DNA from: Anaerolineae bacterium
GTDB lineage: Bacteria > Chloroflexota > Anaerolineae > B4-G1 > SLSP01
Length of the DNA: 64,000 nt
Direction: 5' to 3'
Assembly (NCBI GenBank): GCA_026645815.1
Contig: JAPKMR010000007.1
Span: 1 to 64,000, forward strand
The notes below the pieces were generated by a model. That model worked only from the letters and a program-made list of their open reading frames with translations, was not told the origin of the DNA and did not search any database. Positions 26,200 through 34,400 of the stretch are shown here, piece by piece; position 1 is the stretch's first letter, and each line of letters starts with the position of its first letter. The position numbers were made by a program, and so were the translations under genes.

Positions 26200-28647
26200 G
26201 TGAAAAACTTGCGCTCTGCTTTGCGAACTTGTGGCGCGCGTTGGCGCCTTGGAAGGCGGTGGTTGGCAGGTTGCCTCGCCACGCTTATCCTGTCTGGGGT
26301 CATTGCAGGATTCTGGCTGACGTCGGATTTGCCAGCGCCTGAGGACCTCACCAACTACACTTCAGCGCCAAGCAGCAAAATTCTGGACCGCCAGGGGCGG
26401 CTCCTCTATGAAATGTTGCCTCCGTATACTGGCTCTCATTCTCCTATACCGCTTGATGAAATTCCTCTGGCTTTGCGTCAGGCCACTATTGCGGTGGAGG
26501 ATGCGAACTTTTATCGCCATGCGGGATTTGATCCAGCAGGTATTTTGCGCTCGTTATGGGTAAATTGGCGTGAGGGTGAGATTGTGATGGGTGGTAGCAC
26601 AATCACCCAACAATTGGCCCGCCTGCTTCTTCTCAGCCCCGATGAACGCTTTGAACGGACTGTGGTCCGCAAACTCCGCGAAGCTGTGCTTGCCTGGAAT
26701 TTGACACGCCATTATTCCAAAGATGAGATTTTGACTTTCTACCTCAATGAGGTTTATTATGGGAATATGGCTTATGGCGTTGAGGCGGCAGCACGCGCCA
26801 TGTTTGGCAAACCGGTGGGCGATTTGGATTTGGCAGAATGTGCGTTACTTGCCGGATTACCTCAGGCGCCGGCGATTTACAATCCGCTTGAGAATACCGG
26901 CGCGGCGTTGACACGCCAGGCGGTTGTTTTGCAGCGCATGACTGAAGAGGGTTATATTTCTGCTGCCGATGCCGAGATGGCCCGACAAGAGCGGCTCTAT
27001 TTCGCAGCCACACCATTTGGTATTCGTGCGCCACATTTCGTGATGTATGTTCGCAGCCAATTGGAGCAATATCTGGGACGCGAGCGCTTGGAGGCTGGCG
27101 GGCTGCGGATTACCACAACACTGGATGTGGCACTCAATGAGATGACTCGTGATGTGTTGCGTGACCATTTGGCCCTGTTGGCAACCTGCGAGGGTCGAGG
27201 GCAGAACTGTCCTACAGGCGGCTATAATGTGGAAAATGGTGCAGTTGTGGCGCTCGACCCACAGACTGGTGAGATACTCGTCATGGTTGGAAGCCCGGAT
27301 TACTTCTCGGCGCGTATTGCTGGTGCAGTAAACGCTACGCTTGCTTTGCGTCAGCCAGGGTCTTCGATTAAACCACTCGCTTACGCGGCAGCTTTTGAGC
27401 AAGGCACCTTGACCCCCGCATCGGTTCTATTTGATGTACGTACCGCTTTTTCCACGCAGGAAGGGACCCCCTATGTTCCCTTGAATTACGATTCTTTGTT
27501 CCGCGGCCCCGTTCGTGCTCGGGAGGCGCTGGCATCCTCATACAATGTGCCTGCTGTGCAAGTGATAGAACGTATTGGTGTGACCTCACTGACGACTTTT
27601 GCGCGACGATTGGGCATAACCAGCTTTGATGGTGCGACACGATTGGGGTTGGCGGCGGTGCTTGGTAGCGGTGAAGTGCGTTTGTTGGAGGAAACTGCGG
27701 CCTATGCCGTCTTTGCTAATGGTGGTTTCCGTGTCAATCCTGTGTCAATCCTCCGTGTGGAAGATACTGAGGGTAAAGAGCTTTGGCAGGGTACGGGTGG
27801 GCGTGGGGCGCAAATACTTGATCCGCGGGTGGCTTTTCTTGTGAGCGATATTCTAAGTGATGACCTGGCTCGTGCTTCATCCTTTGGCGAAGGCAGTGTG
27901 CTCGCGTTATCTCGTCCGGCAGCGGTTAAAACTGGCACCACGACGGACTTTCGCGATAACTGGACGGTGGGTTACACGCCAGATCTGGCTGTGGGTGTGT
28001 GGGTCGGGAATGCTAACAATACACCCATGGTGAATGTGACAGGTATCAGTGGGGCAGGACCGATTTGGCACGCGGTGATGGATCGTGCGTTACAGGGACG
28101 ACCGGCGCGCACTTTTGAGCCTCCCGAAGGTCTCACCCAGGTGTCGGTTTGTGCATTGTCGGGGCAACTTTTGGGACCTGACTGCGGGCATGGAGTCACC
28201 GAGTGGTTTGTTTCCGGTACGGAACCGCAGGCGGTCTGTGATTTGCATCGGCGAATAGGGGACCGCGTGGTTGTACAATATCCTCTTGAAGTTCAAGCCT
28301 GGGCACGTGAACAGGGACTCCTCGAATCTGTTGTAGAGCTCGAAAGCTCCGCACCCTCCGCTCCGGTCGCGGCACTCGAGTTGCTTCGCCCTGATAATGG
28401 CGCGGTCTATCAGCTTGATGCATCTCTTTCAGAAACGGCTCAGTCTATTCCTGTTAGCGCCGAAGCGACGGTGGGGTTGCGTGAAGTGACTTTTTGGGTG
28501 GATGGGATGCCGCTGGCCATTTTATCCGCACCTCCGTATATCACTTATTGGACCCTGGAATCGGGACAGCACCATTTTTCAGTGAGTGGCATTAGTCCCA
28601 CAGGTACATTGATTCTGGGTGGGGAAATTACCATCACTGTAGAATGA
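26200..28647 (+). CDS. Class A penicillin-binding protein (PBP1C-like) with C-terminal BiPBP-type domain
   Basis: This bifunctional enzyme polymerises and crosslinks peptidoglycan outside the membrane. The 815-residue protein has a membrane anchor (residues 22-44) and a GT51 transglycosylase domain with VEDANFYRHAGFD near 92 (catalytic Glu) and GGSTITQQLAR near 130. The transpeptidase domain has SSIKPL near 388 (SxxK), the SYN triad near 447, and KTGTTTDF near 570. The last 100 residues form a beta domain like BiPBP_C. This layout matches PbpC. The GTG start has only a weak ribosome site. The murI, mreB and bactofilin genes elsewhere in the window fit a peptidoglycan-bearing cell. Confidence 0.92.
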   Translation: MKNLRSALRTCGARWRLGRRWLAGCLATLILSGVIAGFWLTSDLPAPEDLTNYTSAPSSKILDRQGRLLYEMLPPYTGSHSPIPLDEIPLALRQATIAVEDANFYRHAGFDPAGILRSLWVNWREGEIVMGGSTITQQLARLLLLSPDERFERTVVRKLREAVLAWNLTRHYSKDEILTFYLNEVYYGNMAYGVEAAARAMFGKPVGDLDLAECALLAGLPQAPAIYNPLENTGAALTRQAVVLQRMTEEGYISAADAEMARQERLYFAATPFGIRAPHFVMYVRSQLEQYLGRERLEAGGLRITTTLDVALNEMTRDVLRDHLALLATCEGRGQNCPTGGYNVENGAVVALDPQTGEILVMVGSPDYFSARIAGAVNATLALRQPGSSIKPLAYAAAFEQGTLTPASVLFDVRTAFSTQEGTPYVPLNYDSLFRGPVRAREALASSYNVPAVQVIERIGVTSLTTFARRLGITSFDGATRLGLAAVLGSGEVRLLEETAAYAVFANGGFRVNPVSILRVEDTEGKELWQGTGGRGAQILDPRVAFLVSDILSDDLARASSFGEGSVLALSRPAAVKTGTTTDFRDNWTVGYTPDLAVGVWVGNANNTPMVNVTGISGAGPIWHAVMDRALQGRPARTFEPPEGLTQVSVCALSGQLLGPDCGHGVTEWFVSGTEPQAVCDLHRRIGDRVVVQYPLEVQAWAREQGLLESVVELESSAPSAPVAALELLRPDNGAVYQLDASLSETAQSIPVSAEATVGLREVTFWVDGMPLAILSAPPYITYWTLESGQHHFSVSGISPTGTLILGGEITITVE

Positions 28648-28684
28648 ACTTTCAAAGCTCGCACTTCGTATCAGGTGGGGGATT

Positions 28685-28987
28685 ATGAATAAGCATTTTG
28701 AATCAGTTTATGCACTTGTGTGCCAGATTCCAGCAGGCAAGGTCACAACCTATGGGCAGATTGCACGCTGGTTGGGGTGGGAGCACGGTGCGCGTACCGT
28801 CGGTTGGGCGCTGCGTTCTGCACCGGCGGATATTCCCTGGCACCGCGTGGTCAATGGGCGTGGAGGTATCAGCCTCCTCGAGAATGCCGAGCAGCGTTTG
28901 CGTCTTGAGTCCGAGGGCGTTGTCTTCGATGCACTGGGACGGATCAACCTGAAGGAATATGGTTTTGTTGGCCCGGTGGTGTTATGA
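28685..28987 (+). CDS. Alkyltransferase-like protein (MGMT family, Cys-less)
   Basis: The 100-residue protein is the DNA-binding C-terminal domain of O6-alkylguanine-DNA alkyltransferase, with VTTYGQIARWLG as the helix-turn-helix start and the recognition Arg in GARTVGWAL. The active-site PCHR motif reads PWHR, so the acceptor cysteine is replaced by tryptophan. That is the hallmark of ATL proteins, which bind alkylated DNA and hand it to nucleotide excision repair rather than repairing it. ATG follows GGTGGGGG. Confidence 0.9.
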   Translation: MNKHFESVYALVCQIPAGKVTTYGQIARWLGWEHGARTVGWALRSAPADIPWHRVVNGRGGISLLENAEQRLRLESEGVVFDALGRINLKEYGFVGPVVL

Positions 28988-28989
28988 GG

Positions 28990-29018
28990 TTGACAAATTG
29001 ATGTGAGCGGCGTATAGT
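28990..29018 (+). promoter_or_regulatory. Sigma-70 promoter of the response regulator gene
   Basis: A perfect TTGACA (28990-28995), a 17-nt spacer and TATAGT (29013-29018) lie just after the stop of the alkyltransferase-like gene. The leader would be about 85 nt. Confidence 0.65.
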
Positions 29019-29111
29019 GCTGATAAGTTTGTGCATCCATGATAACAGCAATTTGTGGCGGAGTAACCTGGTATCTACTTGAGTCAAGTTGCAGTACAGG
29101 AGGTCCTGCCC

Positions 29112-29777
29112 GTGGCAGATAGGATATCAGTGCTATTAGCTGAAGATCATGTATTGGTGCGCCAGGGCATACGCCGGTTTCTAGAAGCGACCGGAGATAT
29201 CGAGGTCGTCGCAGAGGCGGGTGATGGTGAAGAAGTTCTACATCATCTGACTCAGCTGCATACTGATGTAGTCATTCTGGACCTGCATATGCCGAAAATG
29301 AGCGGCATTGAGGTACTTCCGCATATCAAGCGTGATTATCCTCATGTGCGTATTCTGGTGTTGACCGCCGATGATGAGGACCCTCAGGTTCTAGCCCTGC
29401 TTGGGGCAGGTGTTGACGGTTATATTCTGAAAACTGCTCATATTGACGAGGTGATTCGCGCCGTACGTGAAATTAATGCTGGCAATATTGTTCTCAGTCC
29501 CCAGGTTACCGAAAAAGTCGTGCGCCGAATGGCGCCAGTGACAGACCTGGGCGGTCTTTCTACTACGTTATTTGTGGAGAGTCCCACTCTAAGGGAAACC
29601 GCTGTATTACGTTTGGTGGCGCAGGGGATGACAAACCGTGAGATTGGGCAAGTGCTTTCTATCAGCCATCGTACTGTGCAGGGGCATTTAGCGAATCTCT
29701 ATGGCAAGTTGAATGTCAATACTCGCACCGAAGCGGTTACCGAAGCTCTCCGGTTGGGCTGGATAGACCTTAAGTAG
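29112..29777 (+). CDS. NarL/LuxR-family response regulator
   Basis: The 221-residue protein has an N-terminal receiver domain: LLAEDH for the acidic pocket, the phosphoacceptor Asp in VVILDLHMPKMSG near residue 56, T in VLTAD near 83, and K in YILKTA near 106. It ends in a LuxR-type helix-turn-helix (TLRETAVLRLVAQGMTNREIGQVL near 158). The start used is the GTG after a near-perfect CAGGAGG. A TTG 33 nt upstream is less likely. It has its own promoter and a strong terminator. The kinase partner may be encoded 1.9 kb downstream. Confidence 0.9.
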   Translation: MADRISVLLAEDHVLVRQGIRRFLEATGDIEVVAEAGDGEEVLHHLTQLHTDVVILDLHMPKMSGIEVLPHIKRDYPHVRILVLTADDEDPQVLALLGAGVDGYILKTAHIDEVIRAVREINAGNIVLSPQVTEKVVRRMAPVTDLGGLSTTLFVESPTLRETAVLRLVAQGMTNREIGQVLSISHRTVQGHLANLYGKLNVNTRTEAVTEALRLGWIDLK

Positions 29778-29815
29778 GATCTTTCTTCATATATCGGATA
29801 TGAATTCAGGCTAGA

Positions 29816-29839
29816 CCCCGCCAAATGGCGGGGTTTTTT
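29816..29839 (+). terminator. Intrinsic terminator after the response regulator
   Basis: CCCCGCC (29816-29822), loop AAAT and GGCGGGG (29827-29833) are followed by six T residues. Confidence 0.9.
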
Positions 29840-29854
29840 CTAGCTGTTTAGCGC

Positions 29855-29884
29855 TTATCAAAACGATGTGGGTCAGGTTATAAT
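29855..29884 (+). promoter_or_regulatory. Orphan sigma-70 promoter
   Basis: TTATCA (29855-29860), an 18-nt spacer and TATAAT (29879-29884) lie after the terminator and before any plus-strand gene. A transcript from here would begin near 29891 and run into two hairpins. Confidence 0.4.
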
Positions 29885-29890
29885 TTTATA

Positions 29891-30015
29891 GTTGTGTGTA
29901 AGAGCGTCACTATATACTGTGGGCTGAATAGATTGGGATCAGTGACGCTCGTAAAAAAAGGCGCTAGTGCTGATGGAAATAGTGGTTTTGGAAACAGCAG
30001 AGGCGCCTTTTGTGT
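29891..30015 (+). ncRNA. Candidate small RNA with two hairpins
   Basis: After the orphan promoter, GAGCGTCACT (29902-29911) pairs perfectly with AGTGACGCTC (29941-29950). AAAAGGCGC (29956-29964) pairs with GCGCCTTTT (30003-30011), with an inner TGCTG/CAGCA stem. No ribosome site or open frame of note is present. The second hairpin also serves the minus strand as the purB terminator, so the RNA is a proposal, not a certainty. Confidence 0.3.
29953..30011 (-). terminator. Terminator of purB
   Basis: Read on the minus strand, the GGCGCC hairpin (stem 29956-29964 with 30003-30011) is followed by a run of seven T residues, directly after the purB stop. Confidence 0.65.
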
Positions 30016-30051
30016 TTCCTGGCTTAAGTGACTTGCTGACTGGTTGACGGG

Positions 30052-31449
30052 CTATTTTCTGTCAATGGTAGTTCGTAAAACCTTTGCCAGTGCAAGCGCT
30101 CGTTGGGGTGCATCGCCGACATAGGTGGTTACATCCAGTGCCGCATGAATCTCTTCCTCTGTGAGAAAGCGTTGTAGCTCCGGTTGTGCCGCCAGCATCT
30201 CCGGCAAAGTATTTTCTCTCCCGGCTTCAATTTCTCTCCAGGCTTGTAGTGCTATTTGGCGTAGGAAGCCGTGCATGACCTGCCGATCGGCGCCGGCTTG
30301 TGCTAATCGCATGAGCAGCGCTTCAATACCGGCAAATGAACCATATTGTGTCAGTGAATGGGAAAGTGCTAGCTGGTTAACCCGTAACCCGCGAACAAGT
30401 ATGGTAGTGCTGCGGATGATTTCATCAGCAGTTAGAAATGCTTCTGGGAGAATAATACGCCGGTTCGCCGAATCATCTAGCGTGCGTTCCAACAGGGATA
30501 GCGCTGCGTTATCCCAAGCTATACGGGGAATCTGGGCCAGGTAACGCGCCAGACTGTCTATTTTTTCTGCCTCGATGGGATTACGCTTGAAAGGCATAGC
30601 TGATGAGCCAACTTGCTTTTCCCTAAAAGGCTCGGCCCATTCTCCGATTGCGGGCGTTTGTAACACCCGTAAATCCATGGCGAAACGATAGAGGGTACTG
30701 CTAAGCCCGGCAAGATGGTTAAGAATGGCCCAATCCTGGCGGCGGGGGTAGGTCTGATTTGCCAGTGACCAAGAGGGCAATCCAATCTCCGCCATTACTT
30801 GTGCTTCAAATTCGGCTGGTTCTACGCGTCCATCCAGCAATAGCGCATAGGATGCAGAGGTGCCTACCGCTCCCTTAATGCCTTTGCCGCGCCAGTTGTC
30901 TCTTGCGCGTATTAGATCCGCACGATCTTCCAACAAGTCTTGAGCGTAGAGAGCAAGCCGGTATCCTAGTGTTGTTGGTTCGGCAGGTTGAAGATGTGTA
31001 TAAGCCATGCAGATTGTATCAGCCCAGCGTTCGATTTGTTCTGCAAAGGCTTGCAGCAAATCATCAAGTCGCGCAATAACCAGATCGAGCGCTTGACGCA
31101 CTTGCAGAGCCGAAGCGTTATCCTTAACATCCATGGAGGTGGCTCCCAGGTGGATAATACCGCCGCCTGTAGGGCACTGGCTGGCATAGACAGTTACCTC
31201 AGCCATCACATCGTGATGGATTTCCGATTCCACAGCTCGTGATTGGTTCAGGTCCACTTCTTCGACGTGAGCTTCCAGATCTGCGAGTTGTGCCGCGCTC
31301 ACTAACCCGTAACGGCTTTGCACACGTGCCAACGCTACCCATATACGTCGCCACAGCAGGCGCGTGGTGCGCTCGCTCCAGATCTCGCGCATTTCTGGTG
31401 AACCATAACGCCAGGTGAAAGGGGTCAGGTAAGGGTCAGCTGTGCTCAT
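30052..31449 (-). CDS. purB: Adenylosuccinate lyase
   Basis: This cytoplasmic enzyme of the fumarase/aspartase superfamily works twice in purine synthesis, releasing fumarate from SAICAR and from adenylosuccinate. The 465-residue protein has the superfamily signature GSSAMPFKRNPIEAEK near residue 284. It also has the HLGATSMDVKDN segment near 99, the YTHLQPAEPTTLGYR substrate loop near 154, and VGTSASYALLLDG near 202. GGAGG precedes the ATG. Other superfamily members such as argininosuccinate lyase are less likely given the SMDVKDN and GTSASY segments. Confidence 0.92.
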   Translation of the reverse strand: MSTADPYLTPFTWRYGSPEMREIWSERTTRLLWRRIWVALARVQSRYGLVSAAQLADLEAHVEEVDLNQSRAVESEIHHDVMAEVTVYASQCPTGGGIIHLGATSMDVKDNASALQVRQALDLVIARLDDLLQAFAEQIERWADTICMAYTHLQPAEPTTLGYRLALYAQDLLEDRADLIRARDNWRGKGIKGAVGTSASYALLLDGRVEPAEFEAQVMAEIGLPSWSLANQTYPRRQDWAILNHLAGLSSTLYRFAMDLRVLQTPAIGEWAEPFREKQVGSSAMPFKRNPIEAEKIDSLARYLAQIPRIAWDNAALSLLERTLDDSANRRIILPEAFLTADEIIRSTTILVRGLRVNQLALSHSLTQYGSFAGIEALLMRLAQAGADRQVMHGFLRQIALQAWREIEAGRENTLPEMLAAQPELQRFLTEEEIHAALDVTTYVGDAPQRALALAKVLRTTIDRK

Positions 31450-31503
31450 TTAAGCCTCCATAGCCATCACCTGGCTGTGTACCAGGGAATCGGCATTGAC
31501 CAG

Positions 31504-31541
31504 TGTGATCACAGTCTAGCATAGCTTCTGGTAAGATGCAA
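31504..31541 (-). promoter_or_regulatory. Promoter of purB with palindrome at the start site
   Basis: On the minus strand TTGCAT (31536-31541), a 17-nt spacer and TAGACT (31513-31518) form a candidate promoter. The perfect palindrome TGTGATCACA (31504-31513) covers the predicted start site, a usual repressor position. Confidence 0.4.
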
Positions 31542-31603
31542 TTCCAGTTTCTGTTGGGGGTGTACGCCAGATTATCTCTGGGCATTTGCGGGCGTTTTGC
31601 GTT

Positions 31604-31631
31604 TTGACCAAAGCTAGATTTGGGTTATACT
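31604..31631 (+). promoter_or_regulatory. Leaderless-type promoter of the MEDS sensor kinase
   Basis: TTGACC (31604-31609), a 16-nt spacer and TATACT (31626-31631) are followed by 6 nt and the ATG at 31638. The predicted first nucleotide is the A of the start codon, and no ribosome site exists. Confidence 0.65.
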
Positions 31632-31637
31632 TTGGCT

Positions 31638-34400
31638 ATGTTGACACCGGCTTCATTATTTGATCAGAATAACTCATCCGCTTATTCGAGTGGCATTGAT
31701 CCGATGGAAGCGCTCGAGGATCTGGGCCTAGGCGAGCATATCGTCGCACTCGGTGATGCCAAGGATTTGCTTGCCTCTCAACTGACGCTTGTGCGATTTG
31801 GCTTGCAGCGAAGCGCCAATCTGCGCGTGCTAGTCATTGCCCCTGATACTGCAGCTCTACATGCCGCGCTTCAGGCTGAGGGTGTGGTATTGAGCGAACT
31901 TGAAGCGCGACGCGATTGGCAGATTTATAGCCCAACCGTTTTTCAAGATGCTACCGGAGTGCCGGATTGGATCGGTCTAGAGACATGTCTGTTTGAGACT
32001 GCACGTGACTGCATTAGCCCAGGATGCAGTCTTTTTGTAATCCTGGATGTTGCCGCTTTGTTGCCACATTGCGCCAGGCCTTCGTTGTTGGTTGATCTAG
32101 AATTTCGCATCACGACATGGGTAATGGCTCTGCCAGCCGTTTTTTTGTGTTGTTACGAACGACGTCTGTTTACCCCGCAAGAGCTACTGGGGGTACTGGA
32201 TCAGCACCAGGTGGTGATGCTCGGTCCGCGTTGGTATTTAAACCCCCATTATGTGTCTCCAGATCTTCAGCTGGGCACGCGCATGCTGGAGCGTCGCCTG
32301 CAAGGGTTAACGGTAAGTGCCGCTGAAATGCGCATACGCACCGGTACATCTTTGGCAAGCGAGGCGACGGCGCACAGTTTGAATGCGATGATCTGTATTT
32401 GTGCTTCTGATCACCGCATTGATTACGCCAATTCTCAGTTTTGTGAGCATCTTGGTTTTGATCCGGTGGGGCAGTCCTGTTATGATGTCTTGCGCGATTG
32501 GGGTTATCCCTGTCCTGGAAGTATTCCACCTCAAACCTATGATTCGGAGGCCGTACACTGGGAGGTTTTCCACCCGCACGACCAGCTTTGGTACTATGTG
32601 ATATCCATTCCTCTGCGCCGGGGAGACGGACGATTAACTCGTCAGCTATTGGTACAAGATATCACCAACCGGCGCATGTCAGAGGTGGATTATGAGCGTC
32701 TGGTGGGTACATTGCATCGCCGCAATTTGCAGTTGCAAACCGCGGCACGTGTTTCCCGCTCTGTCGCGCGGATTTTGGATCCTCAGCAATTGATGCACCG
32801 CACCGTGGAATTGATCCGCGAGAGCTTTGATTTCTACTATGTGGGTGTTTTTCTGGTTGACTCGCGCGGGGAGCAGGCCGTCTTGCAGGCTGGCACCGGC
32901 GAGGCGGGGCAGCGCATGTTGACTGCCGGCTATCGCCTGCCGTTGAGCGGCGCTTCAATGGTGAGCTGGGCGATTACTCGTGGTTTGCCTCGTATCGCCT
33001 GGGATGTGGGGCAGGATGAGGTGCATTTTAGCAACCCCTATCTACCCGAAACACGCTCTGAGATGGCGCTTCCGTTAATCAGCCGTGGGCGCTGCATCGG
33101 CGCTATCACTATCCAGGGTATGGCGGTGGATGCGTTCACGGAGGAGGATTTTCCGGTATTGCAGACCATCGCCGATCACCTCTCTGGGGCGATCGAAAAC
33201 GCACGACTTTTTGAGGCAGCGCAGAATGAAATCTCTGCCCGTGCTGAGATGGAGACGGCATTACTGCGGCGCAATCGCGAACTGGCGCTACTTAACCGCG
33301 CGGGGCGCGCCCTTATTTCTAACCTTGATTTGGATCAATTTCTGGCAACAGTGCTGGCTGAAGTGCAACATTTGCTAGAAGTTCAGTCTTCTTCTGTCTG
33401 GCTTCTGGAGACTGAGGGGGGGCAATTGGTTTGCCGGCAGGCAAGTGGGCCACGCAGCGATACGGTACGCGGATGGCGACTTAGCGAAGGGCAGGGCCTG
33501 GTCTGGTGGGCGGTCAGCAGGGGACGCAGCCTTGTTGTTGCAGATGTGTCACGAGATCCCCGTTTCTTCCCGGCAGTTAGCGATCAGGCTGGCATCAATG
33601 TGCGTTCCGTCATCAGCGTGCCCTTGTGGGTAAAACAAAGGGTGATTGGGGCGCTACAAGTTGTAGACGAGGTACCTAATCGTTTCGATGCTGCGGAAGT
33701 CAATTTGCTGGAATCCATTGCAGCAACGATAACGATTGTTATTGAAAATGCCACGCTCTATGACCAAGCCCGTCGTGATGCGGAGACCAAGTCTTTTCTG
33801 CTGCGTGAGGTGAATCACCGGGTAAAGAATAACTTGATGGCGATTATCGGCTTATTATATGCGGAACGCCGTCATGCAGAGATTTCTCAGCAACCGATGT
33901 ACCAACAGATCATTGATGAGATGATCGTTCGCTTGCAGGGATTGACTACCGTCCATGGGATGCTTTCTGATGCTGAATGGATGCCGTTGCGTCTTGCTGA
34001 TTTGGCCGAACAAATCATTCATTCCACACTACGCACATTGCCTTTTGGCGAAAGGGTCACGGTAACCCTTTCGCCTTCGGAGATCCAGGTAACCCCGACA
34101 CAGGCACACAACCTTGCATTGATCATCAATGAACTGGTCACTAACGCACTGCGCCATGGGCTTTGTGATCGTCTTACGGCGCATCTATCTGTAAGTGCCA
34201 CTACTGAGGATGGGATGGTGCATTTCGAGTTTAGTGACGATGGCCCGGGCTTTCCTGAGGAGGTTCTTCATTGGCGGCGTTACAACGTCGGAATGGGCCT
34301 GGTACGCAATCTCATGCAACGAACGCTAAATGGGCAGGTTTTTCTTAGTAATCATAATGGTGCAGTTGTGACATTGGTTTTCCGCGATGAGGTGCCGTGA
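31638..34400 (+). CDS. Soluble sensor histidine kinase: MEDS-PAS-GAF-GAF-HisKA_2-HATPase
   Basis: The 920-residue cytoplasmic kinase begins with a region like the MEDS (DcmR sensory) domain (residues 25-205; HIVALGDAKDLL, then DLEFRITTWVM, FLCCYERRLFTPQELL, and the LGPRWYLNPHYV end). PAS (about 250-355), GAF (about 375-520) and GAF (about 555-705) domains follow. The phosphoacceptor is in a HisKA_2 box, REVNHRVKNNLMAI near 728, and the ATPase has NELVTNALRHG near 830 and DDGPGFP near 866. There is no membrane segment. Its stop overlaps the ATG of the next gene (TGATG). The MEDS call is by eye and moderately sure. Confidence 0.85.
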   Translation: MLTPASLFDQNNSSAYSSGIDPMEALEDLGLGEHIVALGDAKDLLASQLTLVRFGLQRSANLRVLVIAPDTAALHAALQAEGVVLSELEARRDWQIYSPTVFQDATGVPDWIGLETCLFETARDCISPGCSLFVILDVAALLPHCARPSLLVDLEFRITTWVMALPAVFLCCYERRLFTPQELLGVLDQHQVVMLGPRWYLNPHYVSPDLQLGTRMLERRLQGLTVSAAEMRIRTGTSLASEATAHSLNAMICICASDHRIDYANSQFCEHLGFDPVGQSCYDVLRDWGYPCPGSIPPQTYDSEAVHWEVFHPHDQLWYYVISIPLRRGDGRLTRQLLVQDITNRRMSEVDYERLVGTLHRRNLQLQTAARVSRSVARILDPQQLMHRTVELIRESFDFYYVGVFLVDSRGEQAVLQAGTGEAGQRMLTAGYRLPLSGASMVSWAITRGLPRIAWDVGQDEVHFSNPYLPETRSEMALPLISRGRCIGAITIQGMAVDAFTEEDFPVLQTIADHLSGAIENARLFEAAQNEISARAEMETALLRRNRELALLNRAGRALISNLDLDQFLATVLAEVQHLLEVQSSSVWLLETEGGQLVCRQASGPRSDTVRGWRLSEGQGLVWWAVSRGRSLVVADVSRDPRFFPAVSDQAGINVRSVISVPLWVKQRVIGALQVVDEVPNRFDAAEVNLLESIAATITIVIENATLYDQARRDAETKSFLLREVNHRVKNNLMAIIGLLYAERRHAEISQQPMYQQIIDEMIVRLQGLTTVHGMLSDAEWMPLRLADLAEQIIHSTLRTLPFGERVTVTLSPSEIQVTPTQAHNLALIINELVTNALRHGLCDRLTAHLSVSATTEDGMVHFEFSDDGPGFPEEVLHWRRYNVGMGLVRNLMQRTLNGQVFLSNHNGAVVTLVFRDEVP
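34047..34075 (+). other. Intragenic perfect 11-bp stem-loop
   Basis: GGCGAAAGGGT (34047-34057) pairs with ACCCTTTCGCC (34065-34075) around a 7-nt loop inside the sensor kinase reading frame. Confidence 0.5.

Noticed and set aside
31504..31513. CRP/FNR site before purB
   Set aside because: The palindrome has no 4-6-nt spacer as those sites require, so it is listed only as a generic palindrome.
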